From: Bacteroidaceae bacterium
GTDB taxonomy: Bacteria; Bacteroidota; Bacteroidia; Bacteroidales; Bacteroidaceae
Length of the DNA stretch: 52,546 nucleotides
Direction of reading: 5' to 3'
NCBI GenBank assembly: GCA_024401305.1
Contig: JAKSLI010000019.1
Location: forward strand, 1 to 52,546
Shown: one piece after another, positions 41,173 through 50,606 of the stretch
Layout of the letters: every line of letters starts with the position of its first letter
Numbering within the stretch: the stretch's first letter is position 1
Notes under the pieces: generated by a model
What the model was told of the DNA's origin: nothing
Seen by the model: the letters and a program-made list of their open reading frames with translations, nothing else
The model's database searches: none
Program-made: the position numbers and the translations under genes

Positions 41173-41883
41173 TTACAGACACTCGATATACTGGCGGATT
41201 GTTTCCTTCAAGCCTAAGTATAGTGCGTCGCAAACCAATGCGTGACCGATGCTTACCTCGTCTGTCCATGGGATAAGCTGGCAATAGTATTTCAGGTTCT
41301 CGAGACTGAGATCGTGGCCTGCATTGAGACCGAGACCAACCTCACGAGCCTTTTCTGCTGCCTTGATGAACGGAGCGATAGCAGCTTCTGGGTCAGTAGG
41401 GTAGAGGGAAGCGTATGGCTCTGTATAAAGCTCGACACGGTCTGCACCAGCAGCCTTGGCACCTTCCACCATCTCTGCGTCTGGATCTACGAATATGCTT
41501 GTGCGGATGCCTGCCTGCTTGAATGTGCGGCAGATGTCAGTAAGGAACTGCGCGTTTGCGATAGTGTCCCAACCGTGGTTGCTTGTTATCTGGTCGTGGG
41601 AATCTGGAACAAGGGTAACCTGCGTAGGCTTCACCTCAAGAACGAGCTCTGTGAAAGAGTCAATCGGATTTCCTTCAATGTTGAACTCTGTAGTGATGAT
41701 AGGCTTTATGTCGCGAACATCCTGGTAACGGATATGGCGCTCGTCGGGACGAGGGTGTACAGTGATGCCGTGAGCTCCAAACTGTTGGCAGTCGATGGCA
41801 CACTTCACTACATCAGGGTTGTTGCCGCCACGAGCATTGCGGATAGTGGCGATTTTATTTATGTTTACGCTAAGTTTAGTCAT
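41173..41883 (-). CDS. pdxJ: Pyridoxine 5'-phosphate synthase, 236 aa
   Basis: PdxJ condenses 1-deoxyxylulose 5-phosphate and 3-amino-2-oxopropyl phosphate to pyridoxine 5'-phosphate, the closing step of DXP-dependent vitamin B6 synthesis. The TIM-barrel landmarks [37 protein letters not shown] and [12 protein letters not shown] are all present. The length is standard. It starts 3 bases after the M18 aminopeptidase stop and shares its promoter. Confidence 0.95.
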   Translation of the reverse strand: MTKLSVNINKIATIRNARGGNNPDVVKCAIDCQQFGAHGITVHPRPDERHIRYQDVRDIKPIITTEFNIEGNPIDSFTELVLEVKPTQVTLVPDSHDQITSNHGWDTIANAQFLTDICRTFKQAGIRTSIFVDPDAEMVEGAKAAGADRVELYTEPYASLYPTDPEAAIAPFIKAAEKAREVGLGLNAGHDLSLENLKYYCQLIPWTDEVSIGHALVCDALYLGLKETIRQYIECL

Positions 41884-41886
41884 ATA

Positions 41887-43161
41887 TTAAATGTTATAGA
41901 ATTCTGTGAACGCTTTGATGCAATAGATGTGGTCGGCTACGCTGCCGGTCTCGCGAACGGAGTGCATTGCCCAGATAGGGTTTCCCATATCAACGCCGCG
42001 AAGAGGAATTTGGGATGTGAGAATGTTTCCGAGAGTGCTGCCTCCTGCTACGTCGCTGTGGTTTACGAATGTCTGGTAAGGCACCTCTGCTTTCTCGCAA
42101 ACGGTCTTGAAAACGGCTGCTGAATCTGCATCGGAAGAGTATTTCTGCGATGCGTTGAACTTTATTACTGGTCCTCTGCCCATCAGTGGATGGTTTGTTG
42201 GATCGTATTTTTCTCCGTAGTTCGGATGGTAGCCGTGAGCGTTATCGGCAGAAATCATGAACGAATGTTCTACGGCACGATAGAAGTTCTCGCCACTGCC
42301 AGCGATGCGCTTGAGCATGTTGCGAAGCACTGGTGATGCTGCTCCTTGCTTTGTGCCGCTGCCGGTCTCCTCGTTGTCGAAGATTGCCATCACCTGAGTC
42401 TCGTCAGAAGTGTTGGCTGCAAGCATTGCCTCAAGTGCTGCGTGAACCATTGAAAGGTCATCAAGACGACCTGCGGAAATGAGTTCGTTGTGAATTCCGA
42501 CGAGACATGCTGGTGTGATGTCATAGAGATATAGGTCGAAATCCAGAATGTCCTCTGCCTTTACATTGAGTTCGCTGCAGATGATGTTTATGAGAACATT
42601 GCCGCTTTCGAGATGGTTTGTTATCATGCCCATGATAGGCATCATGTCCTTCTGGCGACTGAGTTTCACTCCATCGTTAACCTGGCGGTTGAAATGGATT
42701 GCGAGATTTGGAATCGTGAGCAGCGGACGCTTCACGTTAAGCAATGCTGTCTTCGGATGAAGTGCATTCTCGCTACGAAGTATCACGCGACCTGCTATTG
42801 ACAATGGACGATCAAACCAAGTTGAAAGGATTGGGCCGCCGTAAACTTCTGTATTCAAGCGCACCACGCCGCCTTCAGAAATGATTTCGCCACGAGGCTT
42901 GATGCGGAAAGTAGGAGAGTCACAATGAGCACAGATCAGTTTGTAACCAACCTCTTCCACGGGTTTGTTGCCGACGCGGAAAGCATAGAGCGACGAGTCG
43001 TTTTTCGTTATGTAATAGCAGTCTCCTGCCTTCATCTCAGGCCATTTGTCGCCCGCATCGAGTTTCTTGAAACCTGCCGCGTCAAGCTTCTTGATTATGG
43101 TATCGACTGCCAAGAAGTTTACTGGCGAGTCGTTGAGGAATTCCAATAAGTTTTTTACCAT
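41887..43161 (-). CDS. apeB: M18 family aspartyl-type aminopeptidase, 424 aa
   Basis: This is a cytoplasmic di-zinc aminopeptidase of the M18 family. Metal-site motifs are in order: ICAHCDSPTFRIKP (His ligand), RLDDLSMV (bridging Asp), FDNEETGSGTKQGA (catalytic Glu and Glu ligand), HPNYGEKYD and VNHSDVAGGSTLG (C-terminal His ligand). The length fits the family (about 430). The apeB symbol is the usual name for bacterial members; substrate preference for acidic or other N-termini is not visible. A good promoter precedes it and pdxJ follows in the same transcript. Confidence 0.9.
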   Translation of the reverse strand: MVKNLLEFLNDSPVNFLAVDTIIKKLDAAGFKKLDAGDKWPEMKAGDCYYITKNDSSLYAFRVGNKPVEEVGYKLICAHCDSPTFRIKPRGEIISEGGVVRLNTEVYGGPILSTWFDRPLSIAGRVILRSENALHPKTALLNVKRPLLTIPNLAIHFNRQVNDGVKLSRQKDMMPIMGMITNHLESGNVLINIICSELNVKAEDILDFDLYLYDITPACLVGIHNELISAGRLDDLSMVHAALEAMLAANTSDETQVMAIFDNEETGSGTKQGAASPVLRNMLKRIAGSGENFYRAVEHSFMISADNAHGYHPNYGEKYDPTNHPLMGRGPVIKFNASQKYSSDADSAAVFKTVCEKAEVPYQTFVNHSDVAGGSTLGNILTSQIPLRGVDMGNPIWAMHSVRETGSVADHIYCIKAFTEFYNI

Positions 43162-43199
43162 CGGTGTAATCAGAGGGTTCTATGTTGATTTTTACGCTG

Positions 43200-43231
43200 C
43201 AAATGTAAAAAATAATCTTAAAACACGCAAA
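43200..43231 (-). promoter_or_regulatory. Promoter for the M18 peptidase-pdxJ unit
   Basis: On the minus strand: TTTG (43231-43228), 20 bases, TACATTTG (43207-43200). The leader is about 35 bases. Confidence 0.65.
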
Positions 43232-43354
43232 CTTTTTGCCTAAAATACTCTCTTTCAGTATTTTATTTGCAAAAAACGGTTAATCTTAATTAAGAAATTG
43301 AGTAAAAGAGATAGTTATTGCATTGATTATCATGCAGTTTTCATGAAAAGTTCG

Positions 43355-43401
43355 TAATTTTGCAGTCCGAATCCGCATAATCGTGAAGGTTATGCACGAT
43401 T
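43355..43401 (+). promoter_or_regulatory. -7 box and leader hairpin for the infA-rplQ cluster
   Basis: TAATTTTG (43355-43362) is followed by a 7-bp hairpin AATCGTG/CACGATT (43379-43385 with 43395-43401) in the leader. A canonical -33 is not clear. The hairpin could be a protein or ribosome regulatory site. Confidence 0.5.
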
Positions 43402-43447
43402 GTCGTGTGAATATACTGCACTTACACATTAATTATATATATAATAT

Positions 43448-43666
43448 ATGGCAAAACAATCTGCTATTGAGCAAGATGGTACAATTGTAGAAGCATTGTC
43501 AAATGCAATGTTCAAGGTTGAACTTGAGAATGGCTGCCCAATCACAGCTCATATCTCTGGCAAAATGCGTATGCACTATATCAAGATTCTTCCTGGCGAT
43601 AAAGTGAAGGTGGAGATGTCTCCATACGATCTTACGAAGGGCAGAATTTGTTTCCGATACAAATAA
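43448..43666 (+). CDS. infA: Translation initiation factor IF-1, 72 aa
   Basis: IF-1 is a single OB-fold that binds the 30S A-site during initiation. The whole 72-residue sequence fits: [19 protein letters not shown] at the start, [17 protein letters not shown] in the middle and the end [11 protein letters not shown]. It heads this ribosomal cluster with a long leader. In many Bacteroidetes the secY and map genes lie just upstream, but here the upstream neighbour is the divergent M18 peptidase gene. Confidence 0.97.
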   Translation: MAKQSAIEQDGTIVEALSNAMFKVELENGCPITAHISGKMRMHYIKILPGDKVKVEMSPYDLTKGRICFRYK

Positions 43667-43692
43667 TAAACCAAAATTATTATAAATCTCTT

Positions 43693-43809
43693 ATGAAAAC
43701 AAGAGCATCTGTTAAACCACGTACTCCAGACTGCAAGTTGGTTCGCCGCGGTGGTCGTTTGTACGTAATCAACAAGAAGAACCCTAAGTACAAGCAACGT
43801 CAGGGTTAA
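43693..43809 (+). CDS. rpmJ: 50S ribosomal protein L36, 38 aa
   Basis: The 38-residue product [20 protein letters not shown]... ends [12 protein letters not shown], the usual L36 build. The canonical Zn ligand set is only partly present: a single Cys remains, so this is the zinc-independent form. It lies 26 bases after infA and 49 bases before rpsM in the usual order. Confidence 0.95.
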   Translation: MKTRASVKPRTPDCKLVRRGGRLYVINKKNPKYKQRQG

Positions 43810-43858
43810 TCTTGAACAAAATTCATTTATTTACATTTTTTAATTATTAACTAACAAC

Positions 43859-44239
43859 ATGGCAATAAGAATTGTTGGAGTAGATTTGCCCCAGAATAAG
43901 CGTGGCGAAATCGCATTGACTTATATCTACGGTATAGGTCGAAGTAGTTCAGCAAAGATATTGGATAAAGCCGGCGTTAACCGCGACACTAAGGTGTGCG
44001 ATTGGACTGACGATGAGGCTGCTAAGATCCGTGAAATTATCGGCGCTGAATTCAAGGTTGAAGGTGATCTCCGTTCTGAGATCCAAATGAATATCAAGCG
44101 ACTGATGGATATTGGTTGCTATCGTGGAGTTCGTCATCGTAACGGTCTTCCTGTTCGTGGTCAGAGCACTAAGAACAATGCTCGTACTCGTAAGGGTAGA
44201 AAGAAGACAGTTGCTAATAAGAAGAAGGCTACTAAATAA
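43859..44239 (+). CDS. rpsM: 30S ribosomal protein S13, 126 aa
   Basis: S13 sits at the 30S head and contacts the 50S subunit and P-site tRNA. Landmarks: [31 protein letters not shown], the helical [17 protein letters not shown] and the basic tail [13 protein letters not shown]. The length is normal. It is followed by rpsK after 10 bases. Confidence 0.97.
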   Translation: MAIRIVGVDLPQNKRGEIALTYIYGIGRSSSAKILDKAGVNRDTKVCDWTDDEAAKIREIIGAEFKVEGDLRSEIQMNIKRLMDIGCYRGVRHRNGLPVRGQSTKNNARTRKGRKKTVANKKKATK

Positions 44240-44249
44240 TAATTGAGTC

Positions 44250-44636
44250 ATGGCAAAGAAAACTACTACAAAGAAAAGAAATGTCAAAGTTGACGCTATT
44301 GGACAGCTTCATGTTCACAGCTCATTCAACAATGTAATTGTATCTTTGGCAAACAGCGAGGGTCAGGTTATTTCTTGGTCTTCAGCAGGTAAGATGGGAT
44401 TCCGTGGCTCTAAGAAGAACACTCCTTACGCAGCTCAGATGGCAGCTGAGGATTGTGCAAAGGTAGCTTTTGACCTCGGTCTCCGCAAGGTTAAGGCATA
44501 CGTTAAGGGTCCAGGTAATGGTCGTGAATCAGCAATCCGTGCATGCCACTCATGTGGTATCGAAGTAATGGAGATCGTTGACGTTACTCCACTTCCACAC
44601 AACGGTTGCCGTCCTCCAAAGCGTCGTAAGGTATAA
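44250..44636 (+). CDS. rpsK: 30S ribosomal protein S11, 128 aa
   Basis: S11 is part of the 30S platform near the Shine-Dalgarno region of mRNA. Landmarks: [38 protein letters not shown] and the end [19 protein letters not shown] hairpin separates it from rpsD. Confidence 0.97.
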   Translation: MAKKTTTKKRNVKVDAIGQLHVHSSFNNVIVSLANSEGQVISWSSAGKMGFRGSKKNTPYAAQMAAEDCAKVAFDLGLRKVKAYVKGPGNGRESAIRACHSCGIEVMEIVDVTPLPHNGCRPPKRRKV

Positions 44637-44651
44637 TCTTATAATTCCGAT

Positions 44652-44672
44652 GGCGGAAAGTTCTTTTCCGCC
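44652..44672 (+). promoter_or_regulatory. Hairpin in the rpsK-rpsD spacer, candidate S4 control element
   Basis: GGCGGAAA (44652-44659) pairs perfectly with TTTCCGCC (44665-44672), ending 20 bases before the rpsD ATG. No T run follows, so it is not a terminator. S4 is a known translational autoregulator in other bacteria, which makes this position notable. Confidence 0.4.
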
Positions 44673-44692
44673 TCGAAAAAATTATTTATAAA

Positions 44693-45298
44693 ATGGCTAA
44701 ATATACAGGTCCGAAATCAAAAATCGCGCGTCGTTTTGGTGAACCAATCTTCGGCGCAGACAAAGTTTTGTCCAGAAGAAACTTCCCTCCTGGACAGCAT
44801 GGCAATAATCGTCGTCGCAAGATGTCTGAATATGGTGTCATGTTGGCAGAGAAGCAGAAAGCCAAGTACACTTACGGTGTACTCGAGCGCCAGTTCCGTA
44901 ATCTCTTTGAAAAGGCTGCAAAGGCTGACGGTATCACCGGTGAGGTTCTCCTCCAGCTCCTTGAGTCACGCCTTGACAATGTAGTTTATCGTCTTGGTAT
45001 CGCTCCAACCCGTGCTGCAGCTCGTCAGCTTGTAAACCACAAGCACATCGTAGTTGATGGCCAGGTAGTTAACATTCCTTCATATTCTGTAAAGGCAGGT
45101 CAGGTAGTAGGTGTACGCGAGAAGTCTAAGAGCCTCGAAGTTGTTGAAGCTTCACTCGCAGGTAAGGCACACGCTAACACTCCTTGGCTTGAGTGGGACG
45201 AGCAGACAAAGAGCGGTAAGTTCCTTCACCGTCCTGAGCGTTCTGACATCAATGAGAACATCAAGGAACAGTTAATCGTAGAATTGTACTCTAAATAA
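44693..45298 (+). CDS. rpsD: 30S ribosomal protein S4, 201 aa
   Basis: S4 nucleates 30S assembly and in several bacteria represses its own operon. Landmarks: [20 protein letters not shown], the conserved [17 protein letters not shown] and the S4 RNA-binding domain [19 protein letters not shown]. The length is standard. It overlaps nothing; rpoA follows after 11 bases. Confidence 0.97.
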   Translation: MAKYTGPKSKIARRFGEPIFGADKVLSRRNFPPGQHGNNRRRKMSEYGVMLAEKQKAKYTYGVLERQFRNLFEKAAKADGITGEVLLQLLESRLDNVVYRLGIAPTRAAARQLVNHKHIVVDGQVVNIPSYSVKAGQVVGVREKSKSLEVVEASLAGKAHANTPWLEWDEQTKSGKFLHRPERSDINENIKEQLIVELYSK

Positions 45299-45309
45299 TC
45301 ATTGAACTA

Positions 45310-46293
45310 ATGGCGATATTAGCATTTCAAAAACCTGACAAAGTCGTAATGTTGGAGGCTAACGATAAGGTTGGAAAGTTTGAGTTCCGTCCTCTCGAGC
45401 CTGGCTTTGGCGTTACCGTAGGTAATGCATTGCGACGCATCCTTCTCTCATCTCTCGAGGGTTTCGCAATCAACACTGTAAAGATTGAAGGTGTTGAACA
45501 CGAGTTTGCCTCTGTAGTAGGTGTGCGTGAAGATGTCACCAACATTATCTTGAACCTCAAGCAAGTGAGATTCAAGCAAATCGTAGAAGAATTCGAGAAC
45601 GAGAAAGTTAGTGTGACTGTCGAGAACACTACTGAGTTCAAGGCTGGCGACATCAACAAGTACCTGACTGGATTTGAAGTGTTAAACCCTGAATTGGTGA
45701 TTTGTCATTTAGATTCAAAGGCATCGCTGCAGATTGACCTCACGATCAACAAGGGACGTGGTTATGTTCCTGCTGATGAAAACCGTGAATACTGTACAGA
45801 TGTAAATGTACTTCCTATCGATTCTATTTACACCCCAATCCGTAACGTTAAATACAGCGTTGAGCCTTACCGCGTAGAGCAGAAGACTGACTACGACAAG
45901 CTCAACCTCGAAGTAACAACGGACGGTTCCATTAGTCCAAAGGACGCTATCAAAGAAGCAGCAAAGATCTTGATTTATCACTTCATGCTCTTCTCTGATG
46001 AAAAGATTACTCTTGAAAACATCGACACTGACATCAATCAGGAGTTCGACGAAGAGATTCTTCACATGCGTCAGCTGCTTAAGACTCGCCTCGTAGATAT
46101 GAACCTCTCTGTACGTGCACTCAACTGCCTCAAGGCTGCTGATGTTGACACTCTCGGAGATCTTGTTCAGTACAACAAGGCTGACCTCCTTAAGTTCCGT
46201 AACTTTGGTAAGAAATCGCTTTCTGAGCTTGATGATTTGCTCGAGAGTCTGAATCTTTCTTTTGGAACTGACATTTCAGTTTACAAGCTTTAA
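45310..46293 (+). CDS. rpoA: DNA-directed RNA polymerase subunit alpha, 327 aa
   Basis: The alpha subunit dimerises to nucleate RNA polymerase assembly. The N-terminal domain shows [20 protein letters not shown] and the dimerisation region, with the usual insert; the C-terminal domain (about 255-320) has the two helix-hairpin-helix motifs ([17 protein letters not shown] and [19 protein letters not shown]) that bind UP elements and activators. The length is normal. Confidence 0.97.
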   Translation: MAILAFQKPDKVVMLEANDKVGKFEFRPLEPGFGVTVGNALRRILLSSLEGFAINTVKIEGVEHEFASVVGVREDVTNIILNLKQVRFKQIVEEFENEKVSVTVENTTEFKAGDINKYLTGFEVLNPELVICHLDSKASLQIDLTINKGRGYVPADENREYCTDVNVLPIDSIYTPIRNVKYSVEPYRVEQKTDYDKLNLEVTTDGSISPKDAIKEAAKILIYHFMLFSDEKITLENIDTDINQEFDEEILHMRQLLKTRLVDMNLSVRALNCLKAADVDTLGDLVQYNKADLLKFRNFGKKSLSELDDLLESLNLSFGTDISVYKL

Positions 46294-46320
46294 TCTACGC
46301 GTAGCGTAAGGAGAAGCAAT

Positions 46321-46343
46321 GGCTAAAGGATAATCCTTAAGCC
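46321..46343 (+). promoter_or_regulatory. Hairpin in the rpoA-rplQ spacer
   Basis: GGCT and AAGGA (46321-46330) pair with TCCTT and AGCC (46334-46343) around a 3-base loop, with one A-A mismatch. It ends 18 bases before rplQ and may tune its translation. Confidence 0.35.
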
Positions 46344-46361
46344 ACAAAAACAAAAACAAAA

Positions 46362-46844
46362 ATGAGACATAACAAGAAATTCAATCACCTCAGTCGTACT
46401 GCATCTCACCGTGGTGCTATGCTTTCAAACATGGCTATCTCGTTGATTATGCACAAAAGAATCACTACGACTGTAGCTAAGGCAAAGGAACTCAAGAAGT
46501 TCGTTGAGCCACTTATCACTCGCTGCAAGCAGGATACAACATCTAACCGTCGTGTAGTTTTCCGTTATCTCCAGAACAAGGAGGCCGTTAAGGAACTCTT
46601 TGGTGAGATTTCAAACAAGGTAGGCGACCGTCCAGGTGGTTACACTCGTATCATTAAGCTCGGCTTCCGTCAGGGCGATACTGCAGATATCTGCTTCATC
46701 GAACTCGTTGACTTTGATGAGAACATGGCTAAGACTGCTAAGTCTGCTGCTAAGAAGACTCGTCGTAGTCGTGGTGGTAAGAAGGCTGAAGCTGCTGAGG
46801 TTGCTGCAGAAGCACCAGCAGAAGAAGCAACTGCTGAAGCATAA
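46362..46844 (+). CDS. rplQ: 50S ribosomal protein L17, 160 aa
   Basis: L17 lies near the peptide exit tunnel. The core matches: [40 protein letters not shown] and [20 protein letters not shown]. The last ~40 residues are an Ala/Glu-rich extension ([18 protein letters not shown]) typical of Bacteroidetes L17. It ends the cluster and is followed by a strong terminator. Confidence 0.96.
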   Translation: MRHNKKFNHLSRTASHRGAMLSNMAISLIMHKRITTTVAKAKELKKFVEPLITRCKQDTTSNRRVVFRYLQNKEAVKELFGEISNKVGDRPGGYTRIIKLGFRQGDTADICFIELVDFDENMAKTAKSAAKKTRRSRGGKKAEAAEVAAEAPAEEATAEA

Positions 46845-46868
46845 TTTGAGAATTTTCTCATTAAATAG

Positions 46869-46900
46869 ACTCCATTTCTTTACGGAAATGGAGTTTTTTT
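46869..46900 (+). terminator. Terminator after rplQ
   Basis: ACTCCATTTC (46869-46878) pairs perfectly with GAAATGGAGT (46885-46894), followed by a run of seven T. Confidence 0.85.
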
Positions 46901-46964
46901 ATGCCCTTTTTCCTTTGTTTTTTACTTTTCTTCAGTCCTTTTCGTGCTTTTGTTCCATTTTTCT

Positions 46965-46995
46965 TTTGAGTAGTTGATAATAATTTGTAATTTTG
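46965..46995 (+). promoter_or_regulatory. Promoter for the GH9 gene
   Basis: TTTG (46965-46968), 19 bases, TAATTTTG (46988-46995), giving a leader of about 80 bases. Confidence 0.65.
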
Positions 46996-47082
46996 TAGCG
47001 AATAATGCTAACACTAACCCGATAGTGTTGTAGATTATAGCTATCATTTAGACTAATAACTTATCACTTATACCAATAACTT

Positions 47083-48834
47083 ATGAAGAAGTATTTGTAT
47101 TTAACTTTGCTCTTTTGTGCGATAACCCTTAGTAGCTTTGCCCAAGACGCAGTCATTCACATCAATCAACTCGGTTTCTATCCTTATCAAGAGAAGGTGG
47201 CTGTTGTAGAAGGTAAGGTTAAATTCCTGAAGAAGTTCAATGTGACAAACAGCGCAGGAAATGTTGTACTCAAGGGAATGATCTCAAAATGTCCGATAGC
47301 TACTTCAAGTTTCTGTTCAAACCAAGCCTATCGAATTGACATGTCGTCAATCATTCGTCCAGGCGAATATACACTGAATATTGACAAGACATCAACAAAG
47401 TTCGTTGTAAAGAAGGATGTTCTTGACGATCTGTGCAAGGCAGGCATCAAGGCATATTACTATCAGCGTGCAGGAATGCCGATAGAGGAGAAGTATGCAG
47501 GCAAATGGAATCGTCCTGCTGCCCACATGGATACAGAAGTTCTCGTACATGCATCAGCAGCAACAAGCAAGCGTCCTGAAGGTACAGTCATCTCTTCTCC
47601 TAAGGGATGGTATGACGCTGGCGACTACAACAAGTACATCGTAAACTCTGGTTTTACAATCGGTCAGATGCTTAACATCTATCCTTTGGTAGAGGAATAT
47701 CTCAAGAATCAGGATCTCAATATCCCAGAGTCAGGAAATGATGTGCCAGATATCCTTGACGAGATCTATTACAATCTTGAATGGATGCTCACAATGCAGG
47801 ATACAGACGGCGGTCTCTATCATAAGTTGACAACACCTAATTTCGAAGGTTTTGTAATGCCAAAAGAGTGCAAACAGACTCGTTATGTAGTGCAGAAATC
47901 AACATGCGCAACACTCGATTTCGCTGCAACTATGGCAATGGCATCACGCATCTACGCACCATATCAGGCTCAGTTCCCTGGTTTCACAAAGAAAGCCCTT
48001 GAAGCAGCAAAGAAAGCATATCTTTGGGCGTTGAAGAATCCTAATGTTTATTATCAGCAGAACGAGATGAACAAGAAGTTCTCTCCAAAGGTTAATACCG
48101 GAACTTACGGCGATATGAGCGCAAAGGACGAGTTCTTCTGGGCAGCTGTAGAACTCTATTTCGCAACAAAGAATGATGATTTCCTTAAGGAAGCAAACTC
48201 TTACAAGCCAAGCAAGTTCTCTGTTCCTACATGGGGCGATGTTGCTTCACTCGGTATTACATCATGGATAATGAACTATAACATAGGTGCAATGTCAAGA
48301 ACACCAGAGACTGTCCTCATGGAAGAATATGCAAATGACATGCTCATTGGCTGGGCTGATGAATACATCAAAAAGACTGAAGGCTCAATGTTCTTCGCTC
48401 CTTTCGGCAACAAGGCATCTGATTTCCATTGGGCAAGTATGGCAGAAGGTGCAGCAACTGAAGCAATCCTTCTCATCCAAGCATATGTTGCAACAAAGGA
48501 CAAGAAATATCTCATCAACGCACGCCGCAATGCTGACTACATGTTGGGACGCAACCCATTGGATTACTGCTACATAACAGGCTTTGGCAAGAAGAGTCCG
48601 ATGAATCCTCACCACCGTGTTTCTGCTTCTGACGGCATTGAAGAACCAATTCCGGGACTTCTCGTTGGTGGTCCAAATGCAACTGCAAACGAAGGCAACT
48701 ACTATCAGTCAGAGCAGCCTGACAAGCGCTATGCCGATAATCAGGGCTCTTATACTACCAATGAAGTTGCCATCAACTGGAACTCAGCACTCGTTGCTCT
48801 CACAGCAGCTCTCCAAACTCTTCAGGACTATTAA
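47083..48834 (+). CDS. Secreted glycoside hydrolase family 9 protein, 583 aa
   Basis: A signal peptide (MKKYLYLTLLFCAITLSSFAQ) precedes an N-terminal Ig-like CelD_N domain (about 23-110) and a GH9 (alpha/alpha)6 barrel (about 115-580). The catalytic base pair is in GWYDAGDYNKYIV (Asp178, Asp181). The sugar-binding HHR motif is NPHHRVSASDG, and the acid is the Glu in YTTNEVAINWNSALV. GH9 enzymes are endo- or exo-beta-1,4-glucanases, and the CelD_N architecture is common in endoglucanases and in beta-glucosidase-type members. There is no lipobox, so it is periplasmic or secreted. No PUL genes adjoin it. Confidence 0.92.
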   Translation: MKKYLYLTLLFCAITLSSFAQDAVIHINQLGFYPYQEKVAVVEGKVKFLKKFNVTNSAGNVVLKGMISKCPIATSSFCSNQAYRIDMSSIIRPGEYTLNIDKTSTKFVVKKDVLDDLCKAGIKAYYYQRAGMPIEEKYAGKWNRPAAHMDTEVLVHASAATSKRPEGTVISSPKGWYDAGDYNKYIVNSGFTIGQMLNIYPLVEEYLKNQDLNIPESGNDVPDILDEIYYNLEWMLTMQDTDGGLYHKLTTPNFEGFVMPKECKQTRYVVQKSTCATLDFAATMAMASRIYAPYQAQFPGFTKKALEAAKKAYLWALKNPNVYYQQNEMNKKFSPKVNTGTYGDMSAKDEFFWAAVELYFATKNDDFLKEANSYKPSKFSVPTWGDVASLGITSWIMNYNIGAMSRTPETVLMEEYANDMLIGWADEYIKKTEGSMFFAPFGNKASDFHWASMAEGAATEAILLIQAYVATKDKKYLINARRNADYMLGRNPLDYCYITGFGKKSPMNPHHRVSASDGIEEPIPGLLVGGPNATANEGNYYQSEQPDKRYADNQGSYTTNEVAINWNSALVALTAALQTLQDY

Positions 48835-48873
48835 TATTTTGCCTTAACACATAAACATAACCTTAAATAACAA

Positions 48874-49524
48874 ATGAAGAAACTGTTTTTTCTCTTTGCT
48901 GCAACAGTAGCCTTTGGCATGGCAGCTTGTGGCGACAAGACGGAAGCAAACGCGGAAGGTGCGGATACTGCCGACACTATCATCGAAGAAGTGGCTGTAA
49001 GTAGCATCGGCGCACCTGGTCTTGTTGACGATTCCACATTCATCGGAATTATTGGCGAAGGCACTTCAATGCATAACTTGGTGCTTATCAGCAGTTCCGA
49101 TGATGGTCAGGACACAACGGCCTTCATCATGGGCGAAGGTGTTGACAAGACTAACCTTCACGATATTATCGAAGGAAGTCCATGCCAGGTAGTGTTCACG
49201 GGAAGTCTTACAGACAAGCCTCGCATCACATACATCGAGACGCCACTCACCTACAAGAATGCAATAGGCAAGTGGACATGCGATGACCCGGACAATGCTG
49301 GCAAGAAGATGAGCTTCGAATTGTTGCCAATGGGTAAGGTAGAGTTGACAAACTGGAGAAAAGCCCGCATCCTGTCATGGTCATTGTATAACGACGACAC
49401 AAAAGAGATTACCCTCGTTGTGGCTAAGAACGATGGCGAAGAAGAGGAAGTTAATGCAACAATCCTTGAAGGCGATAAAACGCTGACTATCGAGAACGAT
49501 CCAGGCGTTTATGTGAAGGAATAA
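48874..49524 (+). CDS. Lipoprotein with lipocalin-like C-terminal region, 216 aa
   Basis: The signal peptide ends in a lipobox (FGMAACGD, Cys19), so it is an envelope lipoprotein. An acidic low-complexity stretch follows (ANAEGADTADTIIEE). Residues about 125-216 (AIGKWTCDDPDNAGKKMSFE, then a beta-rich end) resemble lipocalin-like domains of Bacteroidetes; this is a weak pattern call. It follows the GH9 gene by 39 bases and may be co-transcribed. Its 3' end overlaps the convergent DUF445 gene by 16 bases. Confidence 0.7.
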   Translation: MKKLFFLFAATVAFGMAACGDKTEANAEGADTADTIIEEVAVSSIGAPGLVDDSTFIGIIGEGTSMHNLVLISSSDDGQDTTAFIMGEGVDKTNLHDIIEGSPCQVVFTGSLTDKPRITYIETPLTYKNAIGKWTCDDPDNAGKKMSFELLPMGKVELTNWRKARILSWSLYNDDTKEITLVVAKNDGEEEEVNATILEGDKTLTIENDPGVYVKE

Positions 49525-50462
49525 AGGTTCACGCAGCCCATGATTGTACCAAGCAGGGCACCGAGCCAGACTATAGCGCTGAGCTCCTTGTCCATGACAT
49601 CGAAAATCAATTGCTCCGTTTCTTCCATTTCCATCTCGTTTATGCGTTCCTCTATTATCACCGGAATGTTGATGCTTTTTAGGATGCGTGGCAGATGGTC
49701 GCTGATGATAGTGCGATAGAAAGATGTTGCCGACTGCTTGAACTGCGCGAAATGTTCCTCCTTACCTTCCAGTAGTGTACACATCGGTAGCGACATGAAG
49801 TTGTTTGCTTCCGACGAAATAAGATTGCCTACAATGTCAGTTCCATTATCCGAAAGGATGGAGTTGATGTTGTGGGCAATGAATTTTTTTGCCGGTTTCT
49901 GGATAAGTTTTGCCAAAGCCACCCAGATTGTTCCGTCGAAGAATTTTCTCACCAATGACGGCATATCAATGTCCAGTCCGTCAACCTTCAGCTTGTCCGT
50001 CATGTGCTGCACGACGATGTCGGCAATCTTGTCTCCAAGATTACTTTCGCTCAGTCGTTTGCCTATCTGTTCAGACGCTTCGTCCGATATGCTGCTGACA
50101 GCCAACTTCAGTTCCTCTTCCGAGATATAATGGCAGAGAAACTGTTGCAGCGTTTCCTCATTGTTCTTTTGTGTGTTGAAGAAGCTGTCTATGGAAGTCT
50201 GTATCTTGCCTATCATGTCATCGCTCAACAGATATTTGCTTAGCACTTCCTCGTTCATCAGATTGTCGCTGATAGCTTCGCCGATGGATTTCGCTATTCG
50301 TCCCTTCTCCTTCGGGATAATGCCAGGAGTGAACGGCAGTTTGTGGCCGAACAAGTACTTTGGCTTGTGCGGACGAAACAGCATTTTTATTGCGAGCGCA
50401 TTGGTTATGTAGCCAATAACTCCGCCCACCACAGGGGCTACGATATATTGATATTCTATCAT
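49509..50462 (-). CDS. DUF445 family membrane protein, 317 aa
   Basis: This matches the DUF445 (YheB-like) pattern: an N-terminal membrane segment VAPVVGGVIGYITNALAIKM followed by LFRPHKPKYLFGHKLPFTPGIIPKEKGRIA, a long amphipathic middle, and a C-terminal membrane segment (IVWLGALLGTIMGCVNLYSF). It probably forms a hairpin-anchored inner-membrane protein with a large cytoplasmic or periplasmic loop. The function is unknown. A TATCTTTG box lies about 30 bases upstream on the minus strand; tex is divergent. Confidence 0.85.
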   Translation of the reverse strand: MIEYQYIVAPVVGGVIGYITNALAIKMLFRPHKPKYLFGHKLPFTPGIIPKEKGRIAKSIGEAISDNLMNEEVLSKYLLSDDMIGKIQTSIDSFFNTQKNNEETLQQFLCHYISEEELKLAVSSISDEASEQIGKRLSESNLGDKIADIVVQHMTDKLKVDGLDIDMPSLVRKFFDGTIWVALAKLIQKPAKKFIAHNINSILSDNGTDIVGNLISSEANNFMSLPMCTLLEGKEEHFAQFKQSATSFYRTIISDHLPRILKSINIPVIIEERINEMEMEETEQLIFDVMDKELSAIVWLGALLGTIMGCVNLYSFT

Positions 50463-50492
50463 GTCGTGTTGTATATTTTCTTATTACATCGG

Positions 50493-50500
50493 CAAAGATA
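50493..50500 (-). promoter_or_regulatory. -7 box for the DUF445 gene
   Basis: The minus strand reads TATCTTTG, about 31 bases before the start. Confidence 0.45.
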
Positions 50501-50542
50501 CAACTTTTTTGCCATTTCCGCCATGTTTATCGTTTTTTTGCT

Positions 50543-50550
50543 TACATTTG
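50543..50550 (+). promoter_or_regulatory. -7 box for tex
   Basis: TACATTTG; the upstream T-rich region lacks a well-spaced TTTG. The leader is about 50 bases. Confidence 0.45.
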
Positions 50551-50606
50551 CAGTCTAAATGATGCAGATAAACTGCAAATGCATGGTAAAGAATAACAGA
50601 TAAACT

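Noticed and set aside
41242-42123. Long plus-strand frame of 293 codons across pdxJ and the M18 gene
   Set aside because: It is antisense to two well-supported genes and spans their junction; the sequence is Cys-rich and shows no family pattern.
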